Origin: JAKEGN01 sp964465665
Lineage (GTDB): Bacteria > Pseudomonadota > Gammaproteobacteria > Steroidobacterales > Woeseiaceae
Direction of reading: 5' to 3'
Assembly: GCA_964465665.1 (NCBI GenBank)
Contig: CAYXKM010000067.1
Coordinates: 1-7,635, forward strand
Length of the DNA: 7,635 nucleotides
Shown here: one piece after another, positions 1-6,638 of the stretch
Layout of the letters: each line of letters starts with the position of its first letter
Numbering within the stretch: position 1 is the stretch's first letter
Notes under the pieces: model-generated
What the model saw: the letters and a program-made list of their open reading frames with translations, nothing else
The model's database searches: none
Told to the model about the DNA's origin: nothing
Program-made: the position numbers and the translations under genes

Positions 1-2
1 TC

Positions 3-590
3 ATCGGCGCGACCGACCCGACCGGTAAGGAAAAAGACCCGACCGATCCCATCGAGGTCATGGAGAATGCCGGCAAGGTGCTGCAGGAGTTCGTCAACGG
101 TATTACCGACCTGCTGGTCAGTCGTGCCAGCATGAAGAGCATGTTCCGCCTGGATCAGACCACCGTGCTGCCGCGACACAACAACCCGTTGAAACTGTCC
201 GCCAACAAGAAAGACTCGATGAAGCAAATGCTGGTCGGGCGGGCGGGCGAGTACCTGGGACCACAGGACAGCGTCAAGGAAGTCTGCCGCGACCTCAAAT
301 TCCACCAGGACGCGATGCTCGAAGGCATGACCGAGGCGTTTCACGAATTTTCAGACCGGTTCGACCCGGATGAACTCGAGCAGAATTTCAGCCGTACGTT
401 GCAGAGCAACCCGCTGTTCAGGATCCTGAATCCGCTCAAGTACTGGCAGCTCTATCGCGATCTCTATCCGATCATGACGCAGCCGGGGTCCGGCAAATTC
501 CCGCAACACTTCGGCGAGGACTTCGTACGTGCGTACGAGAAACACATTGCCGAATACAAGCGCCTCGATCGCATCGACACCGACGACTGA
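3..590 (+). CDS. tagH: Type VI secretion system FHA-domain protein (TagH-like), C-terminal part, 5'-truncated
   Basis: The frame is open from the left edge to a TGA, giving 195 visible residues; the ATG at 60 is internal, not the real start. The first residues form a Thr/Asp/Pro/Lys linker. The conserved C-terminal domain of T6SS FHA proteins follows: a block at about residues 37-66 with RLDQTT and NNPLK, then DLKFHQDAMLEGM at 97-109 and FDPDELE at 120-126. The tail contains FGEDFVRAYE, also usual in this family. The forkhead-associated domain, which binds phosphothreonine, would lie upstream of the window. Known family role: post-translational control of T6SS assembly together with the PpkA kinase and PppA phosphatase; none of these partners is visible here. 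The next gene is convergent and metabolic, so this is probably the last gene of its cluster. The domain assignment is firm; the symbol is by family only. Confidence 0.85.
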   Translation: MGATDPTGKEKDPTDPIEVMENAGKVLQEFVNGITDLLVSRASMKSMFRLDQTTVLPRHNNPLKLSANKKDSMKQMLVGRAGEYLGPQDSVKEVCRDLKFHQDAMLEGMTEAFHEFSDRFDPDELEQNFSRTLQSNPLFRILNPLKYWQLYRDLYPIMTQPGSGKFPQHFGEDFVRAYEKHIAEYKRLDRIDTDD

Positions 591-591
591 A

Positions 592-615
592 CGGCGCGAC
601 TTTCGCCTGGCGCCG
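592..615. terminator. Weak hairpin between convergent genes
   Basis: CGGCGC at 592-597 pairs perfectly with GCGCCG at 610-615 around a 12-base loop. It occupies most of the 36-bp gap between the convergent tagH-like and acs stop codons, where a shared terminator would be expected. No T-run follows on either strand, so it is not a classical intrinsic terminator, and a 6-bp GC stem can arise by chance at this composition. Confidence 0.2.
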
Positions 616-626
616 GACGACCACGG

Positions 627-2567
627 TCACCGGTTCATCCGGTTCTCGATCAGACTCTGCACGACGCCGGGGTCTGCAAGCGTCGACGTATCGCCGAGAC
701 TGGCGTATTCGTTCTCCGCAATTTTTCGCAGGATGCGACGCATGATCTTGCCTGAGCGTGTCTTCGGCAGGCCGGGAGCCCACTGAATCAGGTCCGGCGC
801 AGCGATCGCGCCGATTTCCTTCCGCACCCACTGCACCAGTTCCTTCTTGAGCGCATCGCTGTCGGCAACGCCCTCCATCAGTGTCACGTAGGCGTAGATA
901 CCCTGGCCCTTGATGTCGTGCGGGTAACCGACGACCGCCGCTTCCGCCACGTCCTTGTGCGAGACGAGCGCGCTTTCCACTTCGGCGGTGCCCATGCGAT
1001 GGCCGGAGACATTCAGCACATCGTCGACCCGGCCGGTTATCCAGTAGTAACCGTCCGCATCGCGGCGCACGCCGTCACCGGTGAAATACTTGCCCGGAAA
1101 TGCCGAAAAATAGGTGTCGAAAAATCGCTGGTGATCGCCGTACACGGTACGCATCTGGCCGGGCCAGCTGTCGGTGATAACGAGGTTTCCGACCGCCTCT
1201 CCCTCACGCACGTCTCCCTCGCTGCCGACGATCTGCAGTTGCACGCCAAACAGAGGTTTGGTGGCGGAACCGGGTTTGAGCGCCGTGGCGCCGGGCAAGG
1301 GACTGATGAGGATCCCGCCTGTCTCCGTCTGCCACCAGGTATCGACGATTGGACAGCGGCTCTCGCCGACGACATGGTAATACCACTCCCAGGCTTCCGG
1401 ATTGATCGGTTCGCCCACGGACCCCAGCAACCTCAGGCTCTTGCGCGATGTGCGCTTGACCGGTTTGTCGCCTTCGCGCATCAGTGCGCGAAGCGCAGTC
1501 GGTGCGGTGTAACAGATATTGACCTGGTGTTTGTCGCAGACTTCCCAGAATCGCGACACTGTCGGGTAGTTCGGCACGCCTTCGAAAATCAACGTGGTCG
1601 CACCGTTGGCCAGGGGGCCATAAACAATATAGCTGTGACCCGTGACCCAACCGACGTCCGCCGTACACCAGAAAATCTCCCCCGGGCGGTAATCGAAAAC
1701 GTATTGATGCGTCATCGACACGTAAACGAGGTAGCCTCCGGTCGTATGCAGTACGCCCTTCGGTTTGCCCGTGGATCCGGAAGTATAAAGTATGAACAGC
1801 GGATCTTCGGCGCCCATTTCTTCGCAGGGACAATCCGCATCGACCGTCGATTCCAGTTCGTGCAGCCAGAAATCCCGCGCCGGGTTCCAGTCGATGGCGC
1901 CGCCGGTACGGCGGACCACCAGCACTTTCTGCAGCGACTTGACGCCGGGGCGCGATGCCGCGACATCGACATTGCTCTTCAGCGGAATGACTTTGCCGCC
2001 TCTCACGCCCTCGTCCGTGGTGACGACGATCGTGGATCCGCAGTCCTCTATCCTGCCGGCCAGCGCGTCCGGAGAAAATCCGCCAAACACCACCGAATGA
2101 ATCGCGCCGATCCTCGCGCAAGCCAGCATGGCGACCGCCGTATCCGGAATCATCGGCATGTAGATGGTGATGCGGTCGCCCTTTTTCGCGCCGAGTTTTT
2201 TCAGTGCATTGGCAAACCGGCATACCCTTGAATGCAATTCGCGGTAGGTCAATGTCAGATCGCGTGCCGGGTCGTCGCCTTCCCAGACTATGGCAACTTC
2301 GTCTGCCCGTTCTTCAAGGTGCCGGTCGACGCAGTTGTAACAGACGTTCAGCGTCCCGTCGTAGAACCAGCGTATGTGCAGGTCATCCCTGGCAAACGAA
2401 ACATCGCGGACCTTTGTGAAAGGCCTGATCCAGTCGATGCGCGATGCCTGCCCGGCCCAGAATCCGGCATTATCTTCCACGGACTGTCGGTAGAGCGTTT
2501 CGTAACGATCGGAATCGATAAAAGCTCTTTTTGCCAAATCCGCCGGTACCTTGTAGATCTTTTCCAT
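627..2567 (-). CDS. acsA: Acetyl-CoA synthetase (AMP-forming)
   Basis: Converts acetate, ATP and CoA to acetyl-CoA, AMP and PPi in the cytoplasm through an acetyl-adenylate. The 646-residue product is the usual family length. Visible motifs are the adenylate-forming loop YTSGSTGKPKG at 261-271, GEP at 385-387, DTWWQTETGG at 409-418, YFTGDG at 494-499, GRVDDVLNVSGHR at 512-524, and C-terminal PKTRSGKIMRR at 601-611. Against Salmonella Acs with a constant two-residue offset, the acetate-pocket residues are all present: V308, T309, V384 and W412 (V310, T311, V386, W414). K607 matches the regulatory lysine K609, so control by lysine acetylation is plausible. The ATG at 2567 was chosen because it begins the usual N-terminus and has GGGAAGGA just upstream; a longer frame to 2615 adds a non-conserved 16 residues. 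It is the last gene of the operon, 19 bp after the lyase gene. Confidence 0.96.
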   Translation of the reverse strand: MEKIYKVPADLAKRAFIDSDRYETLYRQSVEDNAGFWAGQASRIDWIRPFTKVRDVSFARDDLHIRWFYDGTLNVCYNCVDRHLEERADEVAIVWEGDDPARDLTLTYRELHSRVCRFANALKKLGAKKGDRITIYMPMIPDTAVAMLACARIGAIHSVVFGGFSPDALAGRIEDCGSTIVVTTDEGVRGGKVIPLKSNVDVAASRPGVKSLQKVLVVRRTGGAIDWNPARDFWLHELESTVDADCPCEEMGAEDPLFILYTSGSTGKPKGVLHTTGGYLVYVSMTHQYVFDYRPGEIFWCTADVGWVTGHSYIVYGPLANGATTLIFEGVPNYPTVSRFWEVCDKHQVNICYTAPTALRALMREGDKPVKRTSRKSLRLLGSVGEPINPEAWEWYYHVVGESRCPIVDTWWQTETGGILISPLPGATALKPGSATKPLFGVQLQIVGSEGDVREGEAVGNLVITDSWPGQMRTVYGDHQRFFDTYFSAFPGKYFTGDGVRRDADGYYWITGRVDDVLNVSGHRMGTAEVESALVSHKDVAEAAVVGYPHDIKGQGIYAYVTLMEGVADSDALKKELVQWVRKEIGAIAAPDLIQWAPGLPKTRSGKIMRRILRKIAENEYASLGDTSTLADPGVVQSLIENRMNR

Positions 2568-2586
2568 TTTTCCTTCCCGTCGCACT

Positions 2587-3462
2587 TCAATCTGTTGCCG
2601 GCTCCGGCGTCGCAAGCTGCAGGATCTTCCGTGCCTGGATGAGATGGGGCCTGTCGATCATCCGGCCATCGAGACTTAAGGCGCCGGCTTTAGGATTGCG
2701 GTCAAACAACGCCACGATTTTTCGCGCGTGCTCGATCTCGCGACTGTCCGGCATGAATGCCGCATTGATAACCGGCACCTGTGCCGGATGTATTGCCAGC
2801 ATGCCGCGAAAACCGTCGCGCCGCGCCGCGGCGGCGTAAGCTGCGAGACCTTTGAGATCCTTGAAATCCGTGTAGACCGTATCGATGGCCGGCACCGATG
2901 CTGCAGCCGCGGCGAAAAGGCACAAGGACCGGGCGAGCTGGTACGGCGGCAGCCATTGACCGGTCGCGTCGCGACTCGCGGACGCACCAATGGCCGCCGC
3001 GAGATCTTCCGCACCCCAGGCCAGTGCCGCGAGCCGCGCTGTCCTGCCCGCATATTCGTGCAGACGAAACATCGCATCGGGGCGTTCGGTCACAATTGGC
3101 AGTATCCCTGTACTGCCCGGCTCGATGCCGTGTTCGTGCTCGAGCACGTCGAGTAACTGACCGAGCTTTGCGACATCCGCCGCTCCGCTGGCTTTCGGCA
3201 ACACGATGCCGGCCGGTTTACCGGTCAGTATTCCGGCGAGGTCTTTCCCCGCTTCGCCACCGTCCAGCGGGTTGATGCGTACCCAGCACTCGAGTTTCCC
3301 CGCGGAAGCAAGGAACTCGCGCGTACGGATTCGCGCCATCGGCAACTCGCTGCCGGCAACGGAATCCTCCAGATCGATGATCAGTGCATCGGCACTCGCA
3401 TCACCCGCTTTCGCGAGCTTGCGTTCGCTGTCGCCCGGCACGAACAGGAAGCTGCGGCTCAT
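2587..3462 (-). CDS. HpcH/HpaI aldolase / CitE-like acyl-CoA lyase
   Basis: A 291-residue member of the CitE-like TIM-barrel family, which includes malyl-CoA, methylmalyl-CoA and citramalyl-CoA lyases and malyl-CoA thioesterase. These Mg-dependent enzymes cleave or form a C-C bond between acetyl-CoA or propionyl-CoA and an alpha-keto acid. Visible hallmarks are FLFVPGDSERK at 5-15, DLEDSV at 30-35, WVRIN with R62, VLPK near 87-90, E126 in IVTER, WGAEDL at 149-154 (metal site E/D region), IHPAQ at 224-228, and DGRMIDRPH at 265-273. The last motif corresponds to the lid that supplies a catalytic Asp to the neighbouring subunit in characterised relatives. The start at 3462 overlaps the upstream stop as ATGA, with GAAGG five bases before it, implying translational coupling to the MaoC gene. 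An in-frame ATG at 3498 is possible but less likely. The exact substrate cannot be told from motifs. Confidence 0.88.
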   Translation of the reverse strand: MSRSFLFVPGDSERKLAKAGDASADALIIDLEDSVAGSELPMARIRTREFLASAGKLECWVRINPLDGGEAGKDLAGILTGKPAGIVLPKASGAADVAKLGQLLDVLEHEHGIEPGSTGILPIVTERPDAMFRLHEYAGRTARLAALAWGAEDLAAAIGASASRDATGQWLPPYQLARSLCLFAAAAASVPAIDTVYTDFKDLKGLAAYAAAARRDGFRGMLAIHPAQVPVINAAFMPDSREIEHARKIVALFDRNPKAGALSLDGRMIDRPHLIQARKILQLATPEPATD

Positions 3463-3911
3463 CGCGGCCTTCGCATCATCAGCGCCGATCGTTTGCATTC
3501 GCCCACGAGGACCCCGTGCTGGTTGAACGCCCGGTGTGCAAAAACCACGATTCCATTGTCCGGGCGTGACCGGCTCTCGCGCAACTCCAGAACTTCGGTC
3601 TCGACGCGAATGGTATCGCCATGAAACAGCGGCTTCGGAAACCGGACTTCGTCCCAGCCGAGATTGGCTACCGTCGTGCCGGCAGTCGTGTCTCCGACCG
3701 AAATACCGACCATGAAGCCAAGCGTGAGACAACTGTTGACCAGCGGTTTGCCAAATTCCGTGGTCTTGCAATACTCGGCATCGATATGCAACGGCGCCGG
3801 ATTGTGCGTCAGGGCGCTGAACCACACGTTGTCGGCTTCCGTTATCGTGCGCCTGATCGGATGCTGGAAAGTCTGGCCTTTCGAGAATTGTTCAAAATAG
3901 AGACCTGGCAT
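3459..3911 (-). CDS. MaoC-like hotdog dehydratase/hydratase
   Basis: A 150-residue single-hotdog protein of the MaoC-like family, whose members hydrate enoyl-CoA thioesters or run the reverse reaction. The family hallmarks are GLYFEQF at 3-9, RTITEADNVWF at 21-31, NPAPLHIDAEY at 37-47, EFGKPLVNS at 52-60, NLGWDEVRFP at 83-92 and RESRSRPDNG at 111-120. H42 and D44 of the active-site segment are present. The Asp that lies five residues before this His in R-specific enoyl-CoA hydratases is Asn (N37) here. This type is often found beside CitE-like lyases, as here, in mesaconyl-CoA, itaconyl-CoA or related routes. The ATG at 3911 has GGGGTGG four bases upstream. It is the first gene of the operon, divergent from the aldo/keto reductase gene. 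Family assignment is strong; substrate is unknown. Confidence 0.88.
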   Translation of the reverse strand: MPGLYFEQFSKGQTFQHPIRRTITEADNVWFSALTHNPAPLHIDAEYCKTTEFGKPLVNSCLTLGFMVGISVGDTTAGTTVANLGWDEVRFPKPLFHGDTIRVETEVLELRESRSRPDNGIVVFAHRAFNQHGVLVGECKRSALMMRRPR

Positions 3912-3979
3912 TTATCCACCCCGTATCCTGTTGTGCCGAATTGCGCTTTGAGTCATCCCTGGCAATGCAATTGACGACG

Positions 3980-4007
3980 CTGACTGACCGTATGATCAAC
4001 GTATGAT
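3980..4007 (+). promoter_or_regulatory. Possible sigma-70-like promoter for the aldo/keto reductase gene
   Basis: CTGACT (3980-3985) and TATGAT (4002-4007) are separated by 16 bases and match four and five positions of the -35 and -10 consensus. The transcript would carry a leader of about 140 bases. TTGACG at 3971 is a better -35 but is badly spaced for either TATGAT. The rest of 3912-4156 shows no riboswitch or convincing hairpin, and no clear promoter toward the operon was found. Confidence 0.25.
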
Positions 4008-4010
4008 GAA
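3989..4010. repeat. 11-bp tandem direct repeat in divergent control region
   Basis: Two adjacent copies, CGTATGATCAA (3989-3999) and CGTATGATGAA (4000-4010), differ at one base and are spaced exactly 11 bp, about one helical turn. They lie in the 245-bp gap between the divergent MaoC-type and aldo/keto reductase genes. This arrangement would suit a regulator binding one face of the DNA, but no regulator gene is nearby. The second copy also overlaps a promoter-like TATGAT. Confidence 0.5.
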
Positions 4011-4144
4011 CGATAGGCGAACAATAATAGTCGCTGCACGCGCGATTAGGAACCGGAGCCGCTTCGAACCGGCGTTGCCATCGGAAACTTTTGAAATCCC
4101 GGCAGTCAAAAAGGTAAGCTTCGAACATTCCATCAAGCAACAAC

Positions 4145-4153
4145 AGGAGAGGA
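4145..4153 (+). promoter_or_regulatory. Ribosome binding site of the aldo/keto reductase gene
   Basis: AGGAGAGGA lies a few bases before the ATG at 4157, a strong Shine-Dalgarno match. It fixes this start and places the twin-arginine motif at residues 5-6, as expected for a Tat signal. Confidence 0.7.
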
Positions 4154-4156
4154 CAC

Positions 4157-5077
4157 ATGCCGGTTTCGAGGCGCGAGTTCACCAAGGCGGGATTGGCGGG
4201 TGCGGTCCTTGCGTCCGTTAGCGGCTCGAATGCGCTCGCTGAAAGCGGCGGCCTCATACAGCGGCCAATACCGTCATCCGGCGAAGCGATCCCTGTGATC
4301 GGAGTCGGCACCAATCGATACGGAGTTGGCAACGACCTGGAACTGCGCAAACCGTTGCGCGATTCGCTCGCGAGGTTTCATGAACTCGGCGGCACTGTCA
4401 TTGACACGGCACCGCAGTACCGCAGCTCGGAAACCGTGCTCGGCGAACTCATCGATGAACTCGATATCGGCGCCGATCTGTTCATGGCGACCAAAATCGA
4501 CCAGGAGCGTCGCGAGGACAATGCAGCCACTCTGGATCGTTCGATCGAGCGACTCGGGTTTCCCACCATCGATCTCATGCAATGCCATAACCTGATCGGC
4601 TGGGAGATCGCGATTCCGCAGATGCACGAATGGAAAGCAGCCGGGCGCATACGCTATGTCGGCATTACGACATCGCGCGAGAACCAGTACGAACTGATGG
4701 AAAAAATCATGAAAGCGCACGATCTGGATTTCATCCAGATCAACTATTCGCTTGCGGACCAGCGCAGTTCCGCCGAGTACCTGCTGCCGCTGGCGGCCGA
4801 TCGCGGCATGGCGGTGATGGTCAATCGGCCCTTCGGCGGTGGCAACGTGTTCGAAAAATTGGCGAAGTCCACGTTGCCCGAGTGGGCCGCCGACATCGAT
4901 TGCGCGAGCTGGGGACAGTTCCTGCTGAAGTATGTCCTGTCACACCCGGCGGTCAGTTGTGCCATTCCCGGCATGACCAAGGTCCGCCACGTGGAGGACA
5001 ACCTGGCAGCCGCCATCGGGCGCATGCCGACCGCAGAACAGCGAAAAAAGCAGGAGTCTTTCTTCGACTCGCTCTGA
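4157..5077 (+). CDS. Tat-exported aldo/keto reductase
   Basis: A 306-residue protein with an aldo/keto reductase TIM barrel, which uses NAD(P)H to reduce carbonyls. The catalytic tetrad can be placed as D83 and Y88 in VIDTAPQYRSSE, K113 in FMATKID and H144 in LMQCHN. Further barrel features are IGVGTNRYG at 48-56, RYVGIT at 166-171, INYSLADQR at 195-203 and IPGMTKVRHVEDN at 270-282, the last in the cofactor-binding C-terminal region. The N-terminus MPVSRREFTKAGLAGAVLAS fits a twin-arginine signal: SRREF at 4-8, a hydrophobic stretch to about 22, and a likely signal peptidase site after ALA at residue 28. Export to the periplasm with bound cofactor is therefore inferred. Its substrate is unknown. 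It stands alone, divergent from the operon and convergent with mgtE. Confidence 0.92.
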   Translation: MPVSRREFTKAGLAGAVLASVSGSNALAESGGLIQRPIPSSGEAIPVIGVGTNRYGVGNDLELRKPLRDSLARFHELGGTVIDTAPQYRSSETVLGELIDELDIGADLFMATKIDQERREDNAATLDRSIERLGFPTIDLMQCHNLIGWEIAIPQMHEWKAAGRIRYVGITTSRENQYELMEKIMKAHDLDFIQINYSLADQRSSAEYLLPLAADRGMAVMVNRPFGGGNVFEKLAKSTLPEWAADIDCASWGQFLLKYVLSHPAVSCAIPGMTKVRHVEDNLAAAIGRMPTAEQRKKQESFFDSL

Positions 5078-5120
5078 CGGAACTTGCCTGGCACAGGAGA
5101 TACCTGGGCCGGGATTGGAT

Positions 5121-6476
5121 TCAGATCAGCAACGGCATTGCGGCCGCGGCAATGCTAAGGACCAGGAAAAAACCCACCATGTCGGTGATGGTGGTCAGCA
5201 CCGGTCCCGAAGCCACTGCCGGGTCGATCTTGAAGTACTTCAGGAGCAGCGGGATACAGCCGCCTATCGAAACCGCGACGATCGAGTTCAATGCCAAGGC
5301 GGAACCGACCACCAAGCCGAGCCAGGGATTGCCTTTCCACAACCAGGCGGCGATGCCGAGCAACACGCCCAGCGCCAGACCGTTGATGAGTCCGACCCCG
5401 GCCTCTTTCCGCCATACGCGGAGGAACTCGTTCGGCTTGATGACCCCGAGCGTCAGCTCGCGCATGCTGACGGCAACGGCCTGGAAACCGGCGCAGCCGC
5501 TCATGTCGGAGACGATCGGCAGAAACACCGCAAGCGCAATCACCGCGGCCAGCGTGTCTTCGTAAACGGCGATGACACTCGCCGCCATGATATTCAGCAG
5601 TATGTTCACGCTGAGCCAGGACAACCTGCGCCGCGTGCGCACGGCAAGCGGCATCGATCTCAGCTCGTCATCGACAATACCTTGTTGTTTCATCTGGTCG
5701 ATGCCGGCACGATCGCGCAGCTCGTCGGCCAGTGCCGCTCTTGATATCGAGCCGATCAGCACACCGTCGTCGTCGACGACCGGGAGTCCGAGAAAATCCT
5801 CCTCGTCGAATATGCTTTCGATGTCCTCGATGCTGGCCGATGCTTTCAGGCTGATCGGTGCCGTCATTATCTCGGTGAGCTGGCGGGTCCTCGCTGACAG
5901 CAGCAGGTTGCGGAGGGAGATGACGCCCACCAGCCGGCCTTTTGCGTCGACCACGTAAGGATGGTGCCCACGATAACGTTCGAAATCCTCGTCGCTGGAG
6001 ATAAAGAGGTCCAGCACGTCGGCAACCCTGGACGAAGTCGAAAAGCGGAACACCTGCGGATGCATTAGGCCGCCGGCGGTGTCCGGTGGATACAGTGCCA
6101 GCGCGCGCGCATCAGCGGCCGCGGACGGTTCCATGCTGGCCAGGATTGCGGCGACGTCCTCTGCATCGATTTCCTGCAGCAGGTCGGCCTGCACGTCGCT
6201 CTCGAGTTCACCGAGTATGGACGCCGCTTCGTCGACGGACAGAGTTTCGATCAGGTCCAGTGCCGGCTGGTCCGGGTACTCCTCGATCAGGTCTGCTGCA
6301 TCCGCCGGATCCAGGGCAACGAGAATGTCCTTTTGCTCATCCTGGTCGAGGTGCAGCAGTGCCTGAGTCGCTTCGGCGGTCGGCAGATCCGCGATTACTG
6401 CACGCAGCTGCTCTTCGTCCCCCGTTTCCAGGGTTTCCCTGAGCAGCTCCCATGTCGTCATTTCCTCGTTGTTCAT
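5121..6476 (-). CDS. mgtE: Magnesium transporter MgtE
   Basis: A 451-residue inner-membrane Mg2+ channel, close in length to the Thermus thermophilus protein. In order it has an acidic helical N domain (about 5-135), two CBS domains (about 137-195 and 203-255) and five membrane helices from about 285 to 450. The cytoplasmic domains sense Mg2+ and close the pore when it is abundant. The conserved acidic residue in the last helix is present as D432 in TDMVGFF. The usual pore motif GGNAG is changed: here the loop reads PIVSDMSGCAGFQ at 320-332. The ATG at 6476 was preferred because GGAG lies eight bases upstream; the ATG at 6461 has its purine run directly against it, and a longer frame to 6596 adds non-conserved residues. 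It converges on the aldo/keto reductase gene across 43 bp with no visible terminator. No Mg2+ riboswitch is evident upstream. Confidence 0.95.
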   Translation of the reverse strand: MNNEEMTTWELLRETLETGDEEQLRAVIADLPTAEATQALLHLDQDEQKDILVALDPADAADLIEEYPDQPALDLIETLSVDEAASILGELESDVQADLLQEIDAEDVAAILASMEPSAAADARALALYPPDTAGGLMHPQVFRFSTSSRVADVLDLFISSDEDFERYRGHHPYVVDAKGRLVGVISLRNLLLSARTRQLTEIMTAPISLKASASIEDIESIFDEEDFLGLPVVDDDGVLIGSISRAALADELRDRAGIDQMKQQGIVDDELRSMPLAVRTRRRLSWLSVNILLNIMAASVIAVYEDTLAAVIALAVFLPIVSDMSGCAGFQAVAVSMRELTLGVIKPNEFLRVWRKEAGVGLINGLALGVLLGIAAWLWKGNPWLGLVVGSALALNSIVAVSIGGCIPLLLKYFKIDPAVASGPVLTTITDMVGFFLVLSIAAAAMPLLI

Positions 6477-6558
6477 TCGCTGGTCTCCGTGCGCCAGCCG
6501 GCGAAAGTGCGGTTCAGAATTGGTCTGCCGTGACGAGATCGATTTGGCAGAGTGGTCC

Positions 6559-6570
6559 GTATCAAGATAC
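6559..6570. repeat. Small palindrome upstream of mgtE
   Basis: GTATCAAGATAC has perfect 5-bp arms around an AA centre. It lies about 83 bp before the mgtE start in the region shared with the divergent M14-family gene. It could be an operator, but a site this short is not strong evidence. Confidence 0.3.
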
Positions 6571-6598
6571 GCTTCGACAAATTTCGCCGCCAGCAATT

Positions 6599-6629
6599 TT
6601 GCGGTTTCGGACTGCGGTTTCGGGATAAT
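6599..6629 (+). promoter_or_regulatory. Possible promoter of the M14-family gene, close to its start codon
   Basis: GATAAT at 6624-6629 matches five of six -10 bases. TTGCGG at 6599-6604 is a weak -35 at a long 19-base spacing. Transcription would begin around 6636, only a few bases before the ATG at 6639, which would give a nearly leaderless mRNA. This fits the absence of a Shine-Dalgarno sequence before that ATG. Confidence 0.3.
6600..6623. repeat. Direct repeat, 11-bp unit with 13-bp period
   Basis: TGCGGTTTCGG occurs at 6600-6610 and again, identically, at 6613-6623, just upstream of the M14-family gene. It fills the space between a possible -35 (TTGCGG at 6599) and a -10-like GATAAT at 6624, so a protein bound here would affect transcription. 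No matching copy was noticed elsewhere in the window. Confidence 0.5.
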
Positions 6630-6638
6630 GTCGAAAAC

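Larger units (their letters stand above)
627..3911 (-). other. Predicted operon: MaoC hydratase - CitE-like lyase - acetyl-CoA synthetase
   Basis: Three minus-strand genes follow each other with a 4-base ATGA overlap and then a 19-bp spacer, with no room for a terminator between them. All three act on CoA thioesters. The unit is bounded by a convergent gene on the left and a divergent gene on the right, so one promoter in 3912-4156 should serve all three. Co-transcription is inferred from spacing, not shown. Confidence 0.75.

Noticed and set aside
15..45. Repeat of GACCCGACCG near the left edge
   Set aside because: Both copies encode the Asp-Pro-Thr linker of the TagH-like protein; this is ordinary low-complexity linker coding sequence.
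1204..2223. Open frame of 339 codons on the minus strand inside acs
   Set aside because: It is in a different frame of the same strand as acs, Arg-rich and without domains; the acs frame is unambiguous.
918..2231. Long open frame (437 codons) on the plus strand, antisense to acs
   Set aside because: It lies fully inside a strongly conserved acs gene; its translation is Arg/His-rich with no recognisable domain, as expected for an antisense frame in GC-rich coding DNA.
2568..2615. N-terminal extension of acs
   Set aside because: The extra residues are basic and not conserved, overlap the end of the lyase gene, and the internal ATG at 2567 has a good ribosome binding site and the normal Acs N-terminus.
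3463..3825. Long N-terminal extension of the lyase frame into the MaoC gene
   Set aside because: The extension is the shadow of the MaoC gene in another frame; the ATGA-coupled start at 3462 gives the standard family N-terminus.
5078..5120. Terminator between the convergent reductase and mgtE genes
   Set aside because: CCTGG occurs twice as a direct repeat, but there is no stable inverted repeat and no T-run.
4630..5565. Open frame of 311 codons on the plus strand across the reductase-mgtE junction
   Set aside because: It reads out of frame through the reductase and antisense through mgtE, with low-complexity, unrecognisable sequence.
6477..6638. Magnesium riboswitch upstream of mgtE
   Set aside because: The 162-bp gap is shared with a divergent promoter and no riboswitch-like set of paired segments could be recognised by eye.
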